A stretch of 64,000 bases of DNA from Labilibaculum sp. K2S. GTDB taxonomy: Bacteria > Bacteroidota > Bacteroidia > Bacteroidales > Marinifilaceae. Below the pieces are notes generated by a model. The model ran no database searches. It saw only the letters and a program-made list of their open reading frames with translations, and was not told the origin of the DNA. The stretch covers positions 1 through 64,000 of the forward strand of contig NZ_JAUCMW010000018.1 in NCBI RefSeq assembly GCF_030372765.1. Direction: 5' to 3'. Below are positions 45,515 through 55,686 of this stretch, piece after piece. The position numbers and the translations under genes were made by a program. Positions within the stretch are counted from its first letter, which is position 1, and the number at the start of each line of letters is the position of its first letter.

Positions 45515-47035
45515 TTATTTTATAGTGTCAGTTCTAAAAGGAGATGCAGGCAGTCCTTCTTTATTGTATAAGTTAGCCCTAAAAAAATTGTCCCATCCAT
45601 ACCTTACATTTTCAATTTTATTTACCTGTTCTGATGATACAATTATCTTTTCCCCATTTATTGTCGCCTTGGCAGGATAAAAAACACCATTGGAAGATGC
45701 TGCCGTGAAACCTTTTATGGAATCGTTGGAACACATTAGTCCTCCGTTGGTGAAATCAAAAGATAGTGTGGCTTCATTGTTATTTGTTTTTATGGATACA
45801 AACCTTGGTCCCGAATAGGGTATTTTCTTTTTGTATGTTTTTGCCAGAGCCCAGCTTGCCAAACGTTCTCCTGGAATTTGTTTGTTACGTGGGTGAATAT
45901 CAATTGAATCTCCGGCATCGGTTATCACTACCATTCCTGTGTTGTTTACTGATTGCCATGTTTTTAACTGAGCTTCACGAATTTGTGGCGGTTGTTTGTA
46001 GTGGGGTGCAATTTGTACAAAGTAAAAAGGCATTTCCGGCTGATGCCATTCAGTGCGCCAACTTTCAATCATTTTGGTAAACACATGCTGATAATCATTG
46101 TATCTGATAGAATTGGATTCGCCCTGATACCAAACTACACCTTTTATGAAATAGTTAATAATAGGATGGATCATTCCGTTCCATAATGTTGAAAGAGCCT
46201 TGTTGTGATAAATACCTTTGGGCTTGGATGGTTTCTTTATTTTTTCATCGGTATTAGCAGAAGCTAATTTGGCGACTTCCAGCTCATAGTTTTTTAGGTT
46301 TGTTTCGTATTTCTTTAGGTCTTGCGGATAATGATCTCTGGAAGAATAAAACTCGTTAATTAATGCAGTATAAACAGAATCATGTTCCATCACTTCCATT
46401 TTTGTCCATGCTTCGGCAGGAGTTCCCCCCCATGTAGATTGAATTAAACCTATTGGAACGTTCAGGTTTTGGTAAAGTTTACGTCCGAAAAAGTAGCCAA
46501 CAGCAGAAAACGTTTTTACAGATTCACTATTGCAAATTTCCCAATGTCCATTACAGCTATCCAATTCATGCTCGGGCGATAATTTTTGATCGATATGAAA
46601 TAATCTGATTTCGGGATAATTGGCTTCTTGAATAACTTCCACATAGTTAATAACCCCTGTTTGCCATCTTAGTATTTTAGCTACCGGAAAATCCATGTTT
46701 GATTGTCCGGAGCATAACCATACTTCGCCAATTAATACATTTTTAATAACAATGGTATTTTCACCTTTTATGGTAATGGTTTGGTTTACTGATGCTTTTG
46801 GTGTTTTTATTATAAGACTCCATTTTTCATCTTTGCCACTTGTGGTAAAGTAGTTTTTTCCCCAACTGGTGTTTATATTTATTTTTTCTCCAAATGAGGC
46901 TTTGCCCCACAATTTAACTTCTGATTGTTGCTGCAATACCATATTATCTGAAATAATTGCCGGCAAAAACACTTTTGCTGAAGTACTAAAGAATACAAAA
47001 AGCAAAAGAAAAGTGCATAATAAACTGTATTTCAT
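45515..47035 (-). CDS. Secreted SGNH acetylesterase (sialate O-acetylesterase family)
   Basis: Counted from the ATG at 47035, the protein is 506 aa with a signal peptide (about 1-20). It has the nucleophile Ser112 in WLCSGQSNMD, WYQGESNSIRY, and the catalytic Asp/His in DSIDIHPRNK. Unlike the esterase of the xylan locus it lacks the jelly-roll insert. In the rhamnogalacturonan locus it probably removes acetyl groups from galacturonate residues. The frame can also start at a GTG (47062), but the ATG gives the better signal peptide. Upstream is the intergenic repeat at 47056-47240. Confidence 0.85.
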   Translation of the reverse strand: MKYSLLCTFLLLFVFFSTSAKVFLPAIISDNMVLQQQSEVKLWGKASFGEKININTSWGKNYFTTSGKDEKWSLIIKTPKASVNQTITIKGENTIVIKNVLIGEVWLCSGQSNMDFPVAKILRWQTGVINYVEVIQEANYPEIRLFHIDQKLSPEHELDSCNGHWEICNSESVKTFSAVGYFFGRKLYQNLNVPIGLIQSTWGGTPAEAWTKMEVMEHDSVYTALINEFYSSRDHYPQDLKKYETNLKNYELEVAKLASANTDEKIKKPSKPKGIYHNKALSTLWNGMIHPIINYFIKGVVWYQGESNSIRYNDYQHVFTKMIESWRTEWHQPEMPFYFVQIAPHYKQPPQIREAQLKTWQSVNNTGMVVITDAGDSIDIHPRNKQIPGERLASWALAKTYKKKIPYSGPRFVSIKTNNNEATLSFDFTNGGLMCSNDSIKGFTAASSNGVFYPAKATINGEKIIVSSEQVNKIENVRYGWDNFFRANLYNKEGLPASPFRTDTIK

Positions 47036-47055
47036 ATGTCTCAATTTGTTTTTTA

Positions 47056-47240
47056 TTGCCACATGGAACTCGCCAATTTAGTCATCCTCGTGTGTGAGAA
47101 AAGTCTTCTCATGGCTCGTTTCATCTGTTTATAATTTTAAGTTTTTGTCAGATGGTCCCGAAAGCTTTCGGGATTACCAAGCTGGAATAATCATTTCCCT
47201 GTGTGTAGAAAGCTTTATACATGGACATTTCATCTATTTA
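47056..47240. repeat. Dispersed intergenic repeat, short and long copy (copy pair A)
   Basis: Two related units, 47056-47131 (short, about 76 bp) and 47145-47240 (long, about 96 bp), share the ends TTG(C/T)CA-ATGG and TTTCATCT(G/A)TTTA, with a central TCCTGTGTG-like block and CATGG. The long unit has an extra GC-rich segment with CCCGAAAGCTTTCGGG (47157-47172), a perfect 16-bp palindrome. The same short-then-long pair occurs at 55316-55500, and part of a further copy is at the window edge. Confidence 0.8.
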
Positions 47241-47295
47241 AATTTATTTTTCAATGATCAAATAATAGATCGTTGGATATTTGTCTCTGTGGTAT

Positions 47296-50200
47296 TTATT
47301 TTAATAAAGTGATTCCCATTAATCCGATCACAACATCGTTTGCCAGGCTTTCCAAGCTTATGCTTTGCAATTCTTTGGATGAATTTAAAGGCAAATCAAT
47401 GAAAATGCCCGCCCCTCCTTCTATTTCTCTTCCATCTACTTCGTCTTTGTTTATCCCTAATTCATCGCCCAAATTCCTGCTAACAATTCCCGTTTTAAAA
47501 GCTATTCGGTATGGAGCTGGTCGTTCCAAAGCAAAAGCGTGATCATCTACATACAAATCCTGCTCTATTGGCAACCAATTATCCGGATTGACTAAATTCA
47601 ATTCTTCGTGAGTGCCATCAGTATAATAAACTTTTATGAGTCCATTTGGTATATAACATTGCATGTGGTTTGTGCTCCCAGCCATCATGAAATACGCATG
47701 TTGCACCTTTCCTGATAATGGAATCTCAACTTTCGTTGGATAATTATCCCACAAACTGGTAAAAACAATGTTTTTCGTTTCTAAATCACAAATCGTGCGA
47801 AACGGAACATGAAATGGTGTGTTGAATACATTATTTTTAGCAGAAGCTCTAAGCCCGCTGTCATCAATTTCTGCGGTATGAGTTGGATGGCACCATTCGC
47901 CAATTCCCTGTGTTGGAATTTGCAAAGTGGTATAAGGCGATCTTGGAGATAAATATTTTTGCTTAAATATATCAGTTACCGATGCATTAAAAAATTGATC
48001 CATATTCACCATTTTATAATTACCTGAATTTGCTTTCACATTCCAATTAGTGATTGTTTTTTCAAATAAACATTTGTCATCATTCCGAATTTGAAGACGA
48101 TTACTGCCAAATACAGCACAACTATCTGGAATATTAACTAAAGCTGATGTTTGTCCCGCTTTTACTGATAACGGAATTGAAAACTGATTTACCATCACAT
48201 TGCCCGAAAATAAGTTGTTGCTATTGTTGGTGATTGAAAAGGCCAGTTCTTCATCTTCGGCATTGTAAGAAATATCAAATGCATCTTTAATTTCAATATT
48301 TACCGGTTCCCACCATTTCATTTGACCTTGTTCCAATTGTACAAACAGGCTTCGGTTTCCAACTTCACCCACTAACTTTCCCGTAATGGATTGAGATTTC
48401 ACAGATGCCTGATTCAATACCTTTTGGGGATCGTAAACAGCAGTAATTTTATTTGATGTGCTAAATTTCCATTGATCATCAACCACTCCAAATGCTTTAT
48501 AATCTGAAATTTTAAGTGCTTTACCTTCCCAAATAATTTGAATCTGCGCACTATCTTTTAACTCAGCATTAATTTGAATCAAAGGACTTCCAATGTTTTC
48601 GACAAGCGACCATGACATTGATTCACCATTTACCAAAACCTCTGAAATCTGGTCGCTTACAGCCAACACTTTTAATTCCAGATTTATCTTTTCAGCCAGT
48701 TTATTTCTGATCAAGTAAGTATCCGTTTCTTCTTCCCTATCGAATTTCAAAGTAATATCAGCAGTAGCTATACTTGCATGCTCCCATCCGGAAGGAAATC
48801 CGGGACGAAGCTCCAGTCGGTCGTTTAATAAATCCGGATGAATTCCAAATAACCCTTCTACCAATACTCTGGAATACATTCCAACAGGATCACCAAAATC
48901 GCGGTAGCATTCTCCGCGGGCTTTATCGTAATAACTAATTTGTCCGATATTACCGGGACTGCTTCCCAAATACATTCCATCTAAAACAGAGCTTTTGAAC
49001 AGTTTAAAACCTTCATCGTATCTGCCTGCCTGCCAATAAGAAAGTGCGGTATGAGCCACCTCGGCAAAAGCCACATTATTAATAGACCAAGAATATGGAA
49101 ACCAATGAGTTGTAGAAATTGTTTCGTAATTGATCCCATCGTTCAATCCCTTAGCTTGAACGGGAATGTGAGGAATTTCAGTGTCGATATACCTTGTGGC
49201 CTGATAAGCCTGAAATATATCTGATACATCAGAATCCAAGGCATGATAAATTGTCCAAACGCCAGCATTAGGGTGAATATTTTTATTCCCCATAAAGTCA
49301 ATGTATTCTGCCCACCATCCTTTTTTAGGTAACCAAAGTTTTGAATTTATGGCTTTTATAATTTTTTCAGACTCAGCTATGTATGGTTGTGGATCTTCAC
49401 CTATTTTTGAGGCTATTAATGCGGCCATTTTATTGGATCTGTAATTGTATGCAGATGAATGTGTTACTGCACCGCTGTTGTAATATAGTGCATCGCTGGC
49501 CCATATACTGGCGTAAGCATCGTAAAGACCATCGTTATCAGGATCAAAATTTAATTTTTCCCATTTCAAATGTCGTTTAATTACCGGCCATATTTTAGTG
49601 GCATAATCCCAATCTCCTGTCCAGTTCAAATGCCAAAGCAACTCATCAATATAAGACAGGTTCATATCGTAATGATGCATTTTTGTTGTTTGGTTTGGAT
49701 TTCGGCAAATGTAACCGTTGCTATACATAGGTGTACCCCATATTTTTGCAGCTCGTGCTAAATTTAGTGTAGTATCTTGTGCAGGATGAGGAATCAAGGG
49801 TTCTATATTTGTTACCTGCGAAGCAGCATAATTATCGAAATGCTGCCGGGCTTTTTGATGCCAGCCAACACAATCCCCAACATAAGCAGCCCGCCAGCCA
49901 TTAAGCGGCATCCTCCAGCCAATGGCTCCATGCATCCAGCAATTGTCCCAAATGGCATCGGCAGCAGTACTCAATACACCTCCCAATGGATTAATAAACA
50001 CATCGGGTGTTTCTATTTGAACTGCATTTGCAATTTCTTTTCTTCTTGCTTCTGCCTGATCGAACAATCTCGTTAAATCACTATAATTTAAAGCCTTATC
50101 ACTCTTCAACTGAATACACACAAACTTTTTCACCGAATTTTCCAACGGTACTTTTGCCACCAAAACAGATTTATTATCAGACACTTTAGAGTTCCAAACC

Positions 50201-50901
50201 TGCATGGGAGAATCTAAAAAGAACGGAGATCCTGTTTTTAGCTTTGAATCTGCAGGAAAACAAGCTTCAATAGATCTGGGGTTTTTAGTGTTCTGTCCAT
50301 AATCCAACGAAAAACAGTTCTTATAAATACGATAATCATTGCCTAAACAATCATCAGCATGCAAAGCAAAACAATCCGGTTTATCCACACCAAGATCCCC
50401 ATTTCTCGAAAAGCGTTTATTGCTTGCCCCTCCATACATCAATAAAAGTTCGGTACCTTCAGGGATGTTCTCTGTTTCAATTTTCATGATCATTCCATCC
50501 GCATCAAATAAAGCCAAAACAGTAAGTTTAATGATGCCATTATTGATAAAAGGATCCTGTATTTCGTAGATTCGACATCCCGGATAATAAGTACTTTTAA
50601 TTTGAGAAGCACTATTTAACCAGATGCTGTTTTGCTTATCAGCAATTCCCAATTGAAGGTTTCCACCCATGTTTGGCATAAAAAAACCAAATTCCGGTAC
50701 ATCACCGGTCTCTAGACGAAACGCACTGTGTCCTCCATACAATGCACGATTGAACTTCTTATCCCCGTTAAGGATAACAAAACCATCCTTATCCGGTTGG
50801 TATCGAAGTTCCCTTTCCAATTTATTATTTGCATCAGGTTTATACTGAGCTGTTGCACAGATAAATGAAAGGGATAATATTGCTGTTAAGAATAATCTCA
50901 T
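47296..50901 (-). CDS. Large six-hairpin protein, DUF4450-like, putative glycosidase
   Basis: The 1201-aa secreted protein (signal about 1-18) opens with an N-terminal beta-sandwich (about 20-330). Then follows an alpha/alpha barrel-like region (about 330-720) with WDNCWMHGAIGWRMPLNGWR, GDCVGWHQKARQHFDNYAA and HHYDMNLSYIDELLWHLNWTGDW. C-terminal beta-rich parts (about 720-1200) complete it. This matches my recollection of DUF4450 proteins of Bacteroidota pectin loci. Placement between the esterase and the other six-hairpin gene suggests a carbohydrate-active role, possibly on rhamnosyl or unsaturated residues. Catalytic acids are not identified. Confidence 0.75.
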   Translation of the reverse strand: MRLFLTAILSLSFICATAQYKPDANNKLERELRYQPDKDGFVILNGDKKFNRALYGGHSAFRLETGDVPEFGFFMPNMGGNLQLGIADKQNSIWLNSASQIKSTYYPGCRIYEIQDPFINNGIIKLTVLALFDADGMIMKIETENIPEGTELLLMYGGASNKRFSRNGDLGVDKPDCFALHADDCLGNDYRIYKNCFSLDYGQNTKNPRSIEACFPADSKLKTGSPFFLDSPMQVWNSKVSDNKSVLVAKVPLENSVKKFVCIQLKSDKALNYSDLTRLFDQAEARRKEIANAVQIETPDVFINPLGGVLSTAADAIWDNCWMHGAIGWRMPLNGWRAAYVGDCVGWHQKARQHFDNYAASQVTNIEPLIPHPAQDTTLNLARAAKIWGTPMYSNGYICRNPNQTTKMHHYDMNLSYIDELLWHLNWTGDWDYATKIWPVIKRHLKWEKLNFDPDNDGLYDAYASIWASDALYYNSGAVTHSSAYNYRSNKMAALIASKIGEDPQPYIAESEKIIKAINSKLWLPKKGWWAEYIDFMGNKNIHPNAGVWTIYHALDSDVSDIFQAYQATRYIDTEIPHIPVQAKGLNDGINYETISTTHWFPYSWSINNVAFAEVAHTALSYWQAGRYDEGFKLFKSSVLDGMYLGSSPGNIGQISYYDKARGECYRDFGDPVGMYSRVLVEGLFGIHPDLLNDRLELRPGFPSGWEHASIATADITLKFDREEETDTYLIRNKLAEKINLELKVLAVSDQISEVLVNGESMSWSLVENIGSPLIQINAELKDSAQIQIIWEGKALKISDYKAFGVVDDQWKFSTSNKITAVYDPQKVLNQASVKSQSITGKLVGEVGNRSLFVQLEQGQMKWWEPVNIEIKDAFDISYNAEDEELAFSITNNSNNLFSGNVMVNQFSIPLSVKAGQTSALVNIPDSCAVFGSNRLQIRNDDKCLFEKTITNWNVKANSGNYKMVNMDQFFNASVTDIFKQKYLSPRSPYTTLQIPTQGIGEWCHPTHTAEIDDSGLRASAKNNVFNTPFHVPFRTICDLETKNIVFTSLWDNYPTKVEIPLSGKVQHAYFMMAGSTNHMQCYIPNGLIKVYYTDGTHEELNLVNPDNWLPIEQDLYVDDHAFALERPAPYRIAFKTGIVSRNLGDELGINKDEVDGREIEGGAGIFIDLPLNSSKELQSISLESLANDVVIGLMGITLLK

Positions 50902-50929
50902 TTAATTTTTTTTGTGTTTTCATTCCTGA

Positions 50930-53059
50930 TTAAGGCATTACCGCCAAATCCTCCCATACCACATTCCAGGTTCCATCTTTAGGAAATCCGGGAGTGCCAA
51001 TTGTATTGTTATCCCATCCGGCACACATCATGGCAACAGCAGTTAACAAGCCACCATTACCAGGCAGATAAACCCTTAAACGATCATCCTGATAATTATG
51101 ACCATTGATTAAATAAGTGTTGGTTCGTTTGTCCATTAACAAAGCTTCCACTGCTTTTTCAGGTTCTCCCAATCTAGCCGCACACATTGCTACCATAGGA
51201 TAATCCCATCCCCATGTTTCATCCCAATTCCATTTATCTAAAATCCAATTAAGGGTGTTTTTCATATCCTCCGGTCTTACCAATTTGCATTGAGGCAAAA
51301 TTCCCAAAGCACCTAATACGGCAGGATGATCGGAAGTGAAACGGATATCTTCATATGTATCTGTTGCATCTTCTGCTGCCAGATACAAACCATCCTTTTC
51401 GGCTAATGACGATAATTTATCTATTATATCATCCCATTTTTCATTTCTTTTTTCGCCTAGTCTTTCACGCCACTTTTGGGCAACTGATAGGGCATAATGC
51501 CAATAAGACAACTCGAATGGCGGATTAATAGTTTCTGAAGCCCGTAATGATTCCTGTGCAGGAATAATTCCTTTCAGAACATACCTGTCTCTCTTCTCAT
51601 CATAAGTGGCAAACGAAGCCATAAATTCAGCTGTTGCATTCACCAGCTCTTTATACTTGGTAAGCACTTCTTCCGAAGGATGACTGCGGTATACCAGCTC
51701 GCTCATGTAAATAAAATGAGGTTGTTGCCAAATTAAAAACGAACCTACCGAAGACGGTGCTTCAGTGGCGGAAGGATCGGTCATTTTCATCCAGCGAACA
51801 CCATCAAAACCTTGTCGTTCGGCTATTTTTTTTGCTGCAGGATAAGCTTTCGAATACCAATCCAGACTTCTCTCCAATAAATCAGTTCGATTCCATAATG
51901 CAAATTGAACAGCATGCCACCAATGCATTTCCAAATGAAATTTACCGAACCAACTATTATAGGTTAAACCTGTTTCCTGTGGAGGAATACTTCCGGCACA
52001 CTGTATGGCCATTAAATATTGAGATAAAATTACGCGTCGTTCTAATTCTGATGCTCGTTTATCGGTACATTTCGAAAAATCAACAGCACCACCGTTTTTC
52101 CAGAATGATTGCCAATATTCAGATGCTTTCGCCAGCACATTGTCTAAAGTATCTTCATTATCATTAGGTTTCTCTTTCGAATAGGTACATGTAAATGAAA
52201 ATTGATCACTGTTTGGCGATAACACAAAATAATGAGGAGCTTTTTCATCCATCTGCGCCTTTCCTTCCCATTTAACTTTCACAAAATAACAGTCATTATC
52301 CAATGTTCGTTTCAACAGACAAAATCCATCACCTTGAGAAACAACTTCTGTTTTGTGTTTTTCGGGTACATCCCAATTGCTGGCATCATCTGAATGGTTT
52401 CCTGTTGGGTAAGGAAATTTAAAATTGATTTTTAATTGAGCCTTTCCAATAAGTGCTGATGATATTTGTGCCTCCACTTCATCTTTTGACGGATGACAGG
52501 CTGTCTTCACCAAAACGGAATCAGAATCCAGTTTGAATTGACTAAGCAGTAAACCATCCCACAATTTCAATTCCTGATGAATATCAGTTACATCTTCAGG
52601 ACTAACTGCACTTCCATCTTGATGACTTAATTCCAATCCGATATAGCCTAAATGTAAACGATGCGGATTTTTCCTGAACCAGTTAGCTACATCATGAGCT
52701 CTTCCAGGAGTTTTACTTTGTACGGCATACAACTCATCTTTTCCTCTAAAATTGTAGGTTTTTAAGGATTCTTCCGACTTATAATTATTGGGATTAAGAA
52801 AACTATGCCATCCCCATTGCGATTGAGTTCCTAAAGGAACCCCGTTTTTATAGTTGTTTGGAAATGTCTGCAATCCTGTGGCATCTGCCGTAAAAGCAAA
52901 ATTTCCATTCCCAACCGATAAAGAACTTAATTCGTCAATTTTGGTTACGACTGGATTATTTCGTGTTACCAGTTCGTACCGGTTTATTTTTTCAGACACT
53001 TTATTTTGGCAGGCAAGTAAGGCCAAACAGGCTATTCCGATTAATAAGAATTGTTTCAT
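50930..53059 (-). CDS. Six-hairpin glycosidase-like lipoprotein (GH65/GH95-like clan)
   Basis: The 709-aa protein has a lipoprotein leader with Cys17 (LALLACQNK). The N-terminal half (about 30-330) is beta-rich, with NGNFAFTADATGLQTFP. The C-terminal half is an alpha/alpha toroid containing TYNSWFGKFHLEMHWWHAVQFALWNR (about 368), MKMTDPSATEAPSS, WQQPHFIYM and WDETWGWDYPMVAM. GKFHLEMHWWH is shared with GH65-type and related six-hairpin enzymes as I recall them. The catalytic residues are not certain. In this locus it may be the missing rhamnosidase. It lies 28 bp from the DUF4450 gene. Confidence 0.72.
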   Translation of the reverse strand: MKQFLLIGIACLALLACQNKVSEKINRYELVTRNNPVVTKIDELSSLSVGNGNFAFTADATGLQTFPNNYKNGVPLGTQSQWGWHSFLNPNNYKSEESLKTYNFRGKDELYAVQSKTPGRAHDVANWFRKNPHRLHLGYIGLELSHQDGSAVSPEDVTDIHQELKLWDGLLLSQFKLDSDSVLVKTACHPSKDEVEAQISSALIGKAQLKINFKFPYPTGNHSDDASNWDVPEKHKTEVVSQGDGFCLLKRTLDNDCYFVKVKWEGKAQMDEKAPHYFVLSPNSDQFSFTCTYSKEKPNDNEDTLDNVLAKASEYWQSFWKNGGAVDFSKCTDKRASELERRVILSQYLMAIQCAGSIPPQETGLTYNSWFGKFHLEMHWWHAVQFALWNRTDLLERSLDWYSKAYPAAKKIAERQGFDGVRWMKMTDPSATEAPSSVGSFLIWQQPHFIYMSELVYRSHPSEEVLTKYKELVNATAEFMASFATYDEKRDRYVLKGIIPAQESLRASETINPPFELSYWHYALSVAQKWRERLGEKRNEKWDDIIDKLSSLAEKDGLYLAAEDATDTYEDIRFTSDHPAVLGALGILPQCKLVRPEDMKNTLNWILDKWNWDETWGWDYPMVAMCAARLGEPEKAVEALLMDKRTNTYLINGHNYQDDRLRVYLPGNGGLLTAVAMMCAGWDNNTIGTPGFPKDGTWNVVWEDLAVMP

Positions 53060-53467
53060 AATAGAGTAGATTCTATATAATTTATAGATTTAATTTTCAT
53101 CATTTACTGAAAAAAATACGTTTTGATTTTGATATAGATATGGAAACTCAAATCTAAGACATGAAGATAATGCGTCGTATGAAGGATTGTACAAATCCCT
53201 GTAATTTTGTACTGGGTATATCGTATAGTCTAAATGAATTATCATGTTGCATTGAATAAATAATCAGACTTATACGGGAAAATGATTTTCATAGCAGAAG
53301 AAGAAATAACACTCTTATAATAATAGTATTTTAAGACAATTACCACTGCCAGACGCTGATTGCCCAGCAATGGTAATTTTGATATTTCCCTAAACTAATT
53401 CTAAATTAATAATCTCATTAACAATAAATTAAATATCACGCAATTTAAAAACGAGAACCAAGCATCA
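53060..53467. other. 408-bp intergenic region with a large hairpin
   Basis: No gene is visible between susD and the six-hairpin gene. A hairpin at 53338-53378 has a stem AATTACCA-TGC pairing with GCA-TGGTAATT (one internal mismatch, 17-nt loop) about 90-130 bp past susD on the minus strand. Its tail is not a clear T-run. It may protect or process the susC-susD message, or act as a weak terminator. Confidence 0.45.
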
Positions 53468-55294
53468 TTAATAAAGAGGATGTTGTTGCCCCTCTAATCC
53501 AGAATTCACATCAATCATATTTTGATTTAATGGTAATAGTTCTACTTTATTTTTTTCTAATCCTCTAAATAGAGATTCAATCCATATTTCATCTGTATTT
53601 AAAGCTTTTGAATTAGATAAATCATCATTTCCAAACATGTCCAGTACGCTATATCCCTGAGTTTTCAAATCTGCTATTTCAGTATCAGTTAATTCATTTT
53701 TATAACTCAAATAATTTACGGCAACAAGGGGATCTTCAAATTCTGTTGCTTCAATAGAATTATATACCCTATATCTGTCAGCATCCTGATAATATCCGGT
53801 ATGGTTAGCTAATTTTATTAAATTTTGTTTCGTTTCTGTTAACGTTTCAAAAAGAATTCCCCAGCGAATCAGATCCGTTCTTCTTAAACTTTCAAATCCT
53901 AATTCCAGTTTTCGCTCATTTATAATCGCTTTTTTAAATTCATTGTAAGTTGATGGAATTTCACCAATTTTAGACTCATCATTGTTAAATGCTCTCATAC
54001 GTACAGCTTTTAAAGCTTTTTCGGCTTCAATACCAGGTGAACTATGCAACTCATTTTCTGCTTCAGCATACATTAGCAAAACATCAGCATAGCGCAACAT
54101 AGGCCAATTAATATCACGCTTATTCACTGCAACACCAATCTCTGCTTTCCAATCCACCCTAAATTTGCCTATGGTACAACCCGTATATGTACTTAGTTTT
54201 CGTTCATTACTCGAATTGATATCATAATTGCAGATCGTCACATCTCTTCTGGTATCCCCATCATTAAAATCGAACCAATAGGTGGGAATAGCATGCATAG
54301 CGGGTTTTACTTTTGAATACATGGCGTTAGGATGTGAATAAATTCCATTCGTATAACCTATAGAATATCCATTCACGTTAGATCCATATTGGCCTATTTC
54401 AAGCAAAGATTCAGAGTTATACCGACCATTAACTAAATCCCGAAAAATATCTTCATAGCTATTCACCAATTTATTTTCTTCTTTTAGAATAACTTTAGCA
54501 CACGACTCTGAAGCTATTTTATAAAGCTCATTAATTCTCACTTGATCAGCTCTTTGAGCCAGTACTACCGATCCTGAAGAATACGATTCCAGATCCCACC
54601 TTAATGAATATCCTGCCCCATATAAAGCGGCTCTGGCCAGTATACCATAAGCTGCATTTTTTGAAAATCGTTCAGGGGTTGGATATACACCTTCACTTTG
54701 CCATGGAAGTAGTTCTGTTGCTTTTTGAAGATCCGAAATAACTCCATCCATAATGGTATCGCGACTTACTCTTGATGATGTAAACGTATCCATATCTTCA
54801 ACAGGTTTTGTTGAATATGGCACATCACCAAAAAATCTGACAATATTCATAAAATTCATACCTCGTATGGCATATACTTCGCCCAACAAGTGATCAATAC
54901 TTTTTTGGTCGGAAACAGAGCTCCCCTTTCGCATCGCTGTAAGCTTTTTTATACAAACATTAGCATATTCTATGCCCGTATACATCGCATTATATGTTGA
55001 TGTTGGAATGTTAGAAGCATTATAAACATAATTTCCTATTTGATTTTTTGAATTGGTATCACCTTCACTTGATATGCACTCGTCAGTCCCCATCCCTAAT
55101 TGGTAATACAATTCCCGGTTAAAAGTATTAGGATAACAGGCTAAAACTGCCATTTCGGCTCTGCTAACAGATTCAAAAACTGAATTACTATCGAATTTCG
55201 ATTCCGAAGGCATATCTAACCAGTCTTCGCAGGAACTAAGTGTAAAACTCAGCAATAAAAGAATCATTATATAACTTATATTTATTGTTTTCAT
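53468..55294 (-). CDS. SusD-family glycan-binding lipoprotein (rhamnogalacturonan locus)
   Basis: The 608-aa lipoprotein has Cys22 in LSSCEDWLDMPSES. It shows the SusD pattern: YANVCIKKLTAMRK and VYAIRGMNFMNIVRFFGDVPYSTK in the N-terminal helical part, and ERKLELGFESLRRTDLIRWGIL near the C-terminus. It should bind pectic oligosaccharides on the surface. It starts 392 bp downstream of the susC stop, much further than usual, with a repeat element in between. The last bases of that repeat's terminal block also occur around its start codon. Confidence 0.93.
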   Translation of the reverse strand: MKTINISYIMILLLLSFTLSSCEDWLDMPSESKFDSNSVFESVSRAEMAVLACYPNTFNRELYYQLGMGTDECISSEGDTNSKNQIGNYVYNASNIPTSTYNAMYTGIEYANVCIKKLTAMRKGSSVSDQKSIDHLLGEVYAIRGMNFMNIVRFFGDVPYSTKPVEDMDTFTSSRVSRDTIMDGVISDLQKATELLPWQSEGVYPTPERFSKNAAYGILARAALYGAGYSLRWDLESYSSGSVVLAQRADQVRINELYKIASESCAKVILKEENKLVNSYEDIFRDLVNGRYNSESLLEIGQYGSNVNGYSIGYTNGIYSHPNAMYSKVKPAMHAIPTYWFDFNDGDTRRDVTICNYDINSSNERKLSTYTGCTIGKFRVDWKAEIGVAVNKRDINWPMLRYADVLLMYAEAENELHSSPGIEAEKALKAVRMRAFNNDESKIGEIPSTYNEFKKAIINERKLELGFESLRRTDLIRWGILFETLTETKQNLIKLANHTGYYQDADRYRVYNSIEATEFEDPLVAVNYLSYKNELTDTEIADLKTQGYSVLDMFGNDDLSNSKALNTDEIWIESLFRGLEKNKVELLPLNQNMIDVNSGLEGQQHPLY

Positions 55295-55315
55295 CTGTTT
55301 ATATTTTTCATACAG

Positions 55316-55500
55316 TTGTCAGATGGAACTTACCATATAATCATCTCCCTGTGTGTAGAAAGCTTTATACATGGACGTTTCATCTGTTTATAATTTGTTT
55401 TCAATTGCCATATGATCCTGAAATCTTTCGGGATTACCATGCTGGAATAATCATCTTCCTGTGTTAAAATCACTTTGACATGGACGTTTCATATGATTAA
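55316..55500. repeat. Dispersed intergenic repeat inside the susC-susD gap (copy pair B)
   Basis: A short unit (55316-55390) and a long unit (55405-55500) repeat the layout of 47056-47240. Between them the blocks GTGTGTAGAAAGCTTTATAC and TGCTGGAATAATCAT are shared, the latter with one change (AGCTGGAATAATCAT in copy A). The terminal block TTTCATCTGTTTA also occurs, with slight change, at 55289-55302 over the susD start. A hairpin AAAAGCT-CTC-AGCTTTT with T-rich flanks lies nearby (55552-55568) and could act as an attenuator. Confidence 0.8.
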
Positions 55501-55686
55501 AAATTAGTATCAAAATTCAAGTCTAAAAACACAAAACGAATAAATGAACACAAAAGCTCTCAGCTTTTTATTCTTTATCTTATGGATCCAGCTTAATCAT
55601 GATCGTATAATTTAGAGAAACCTGATAACTTGGTAAATCTTACTATTCAACTCCCTTATTTACCCTTTCAGTTTAATCAACTTTAC

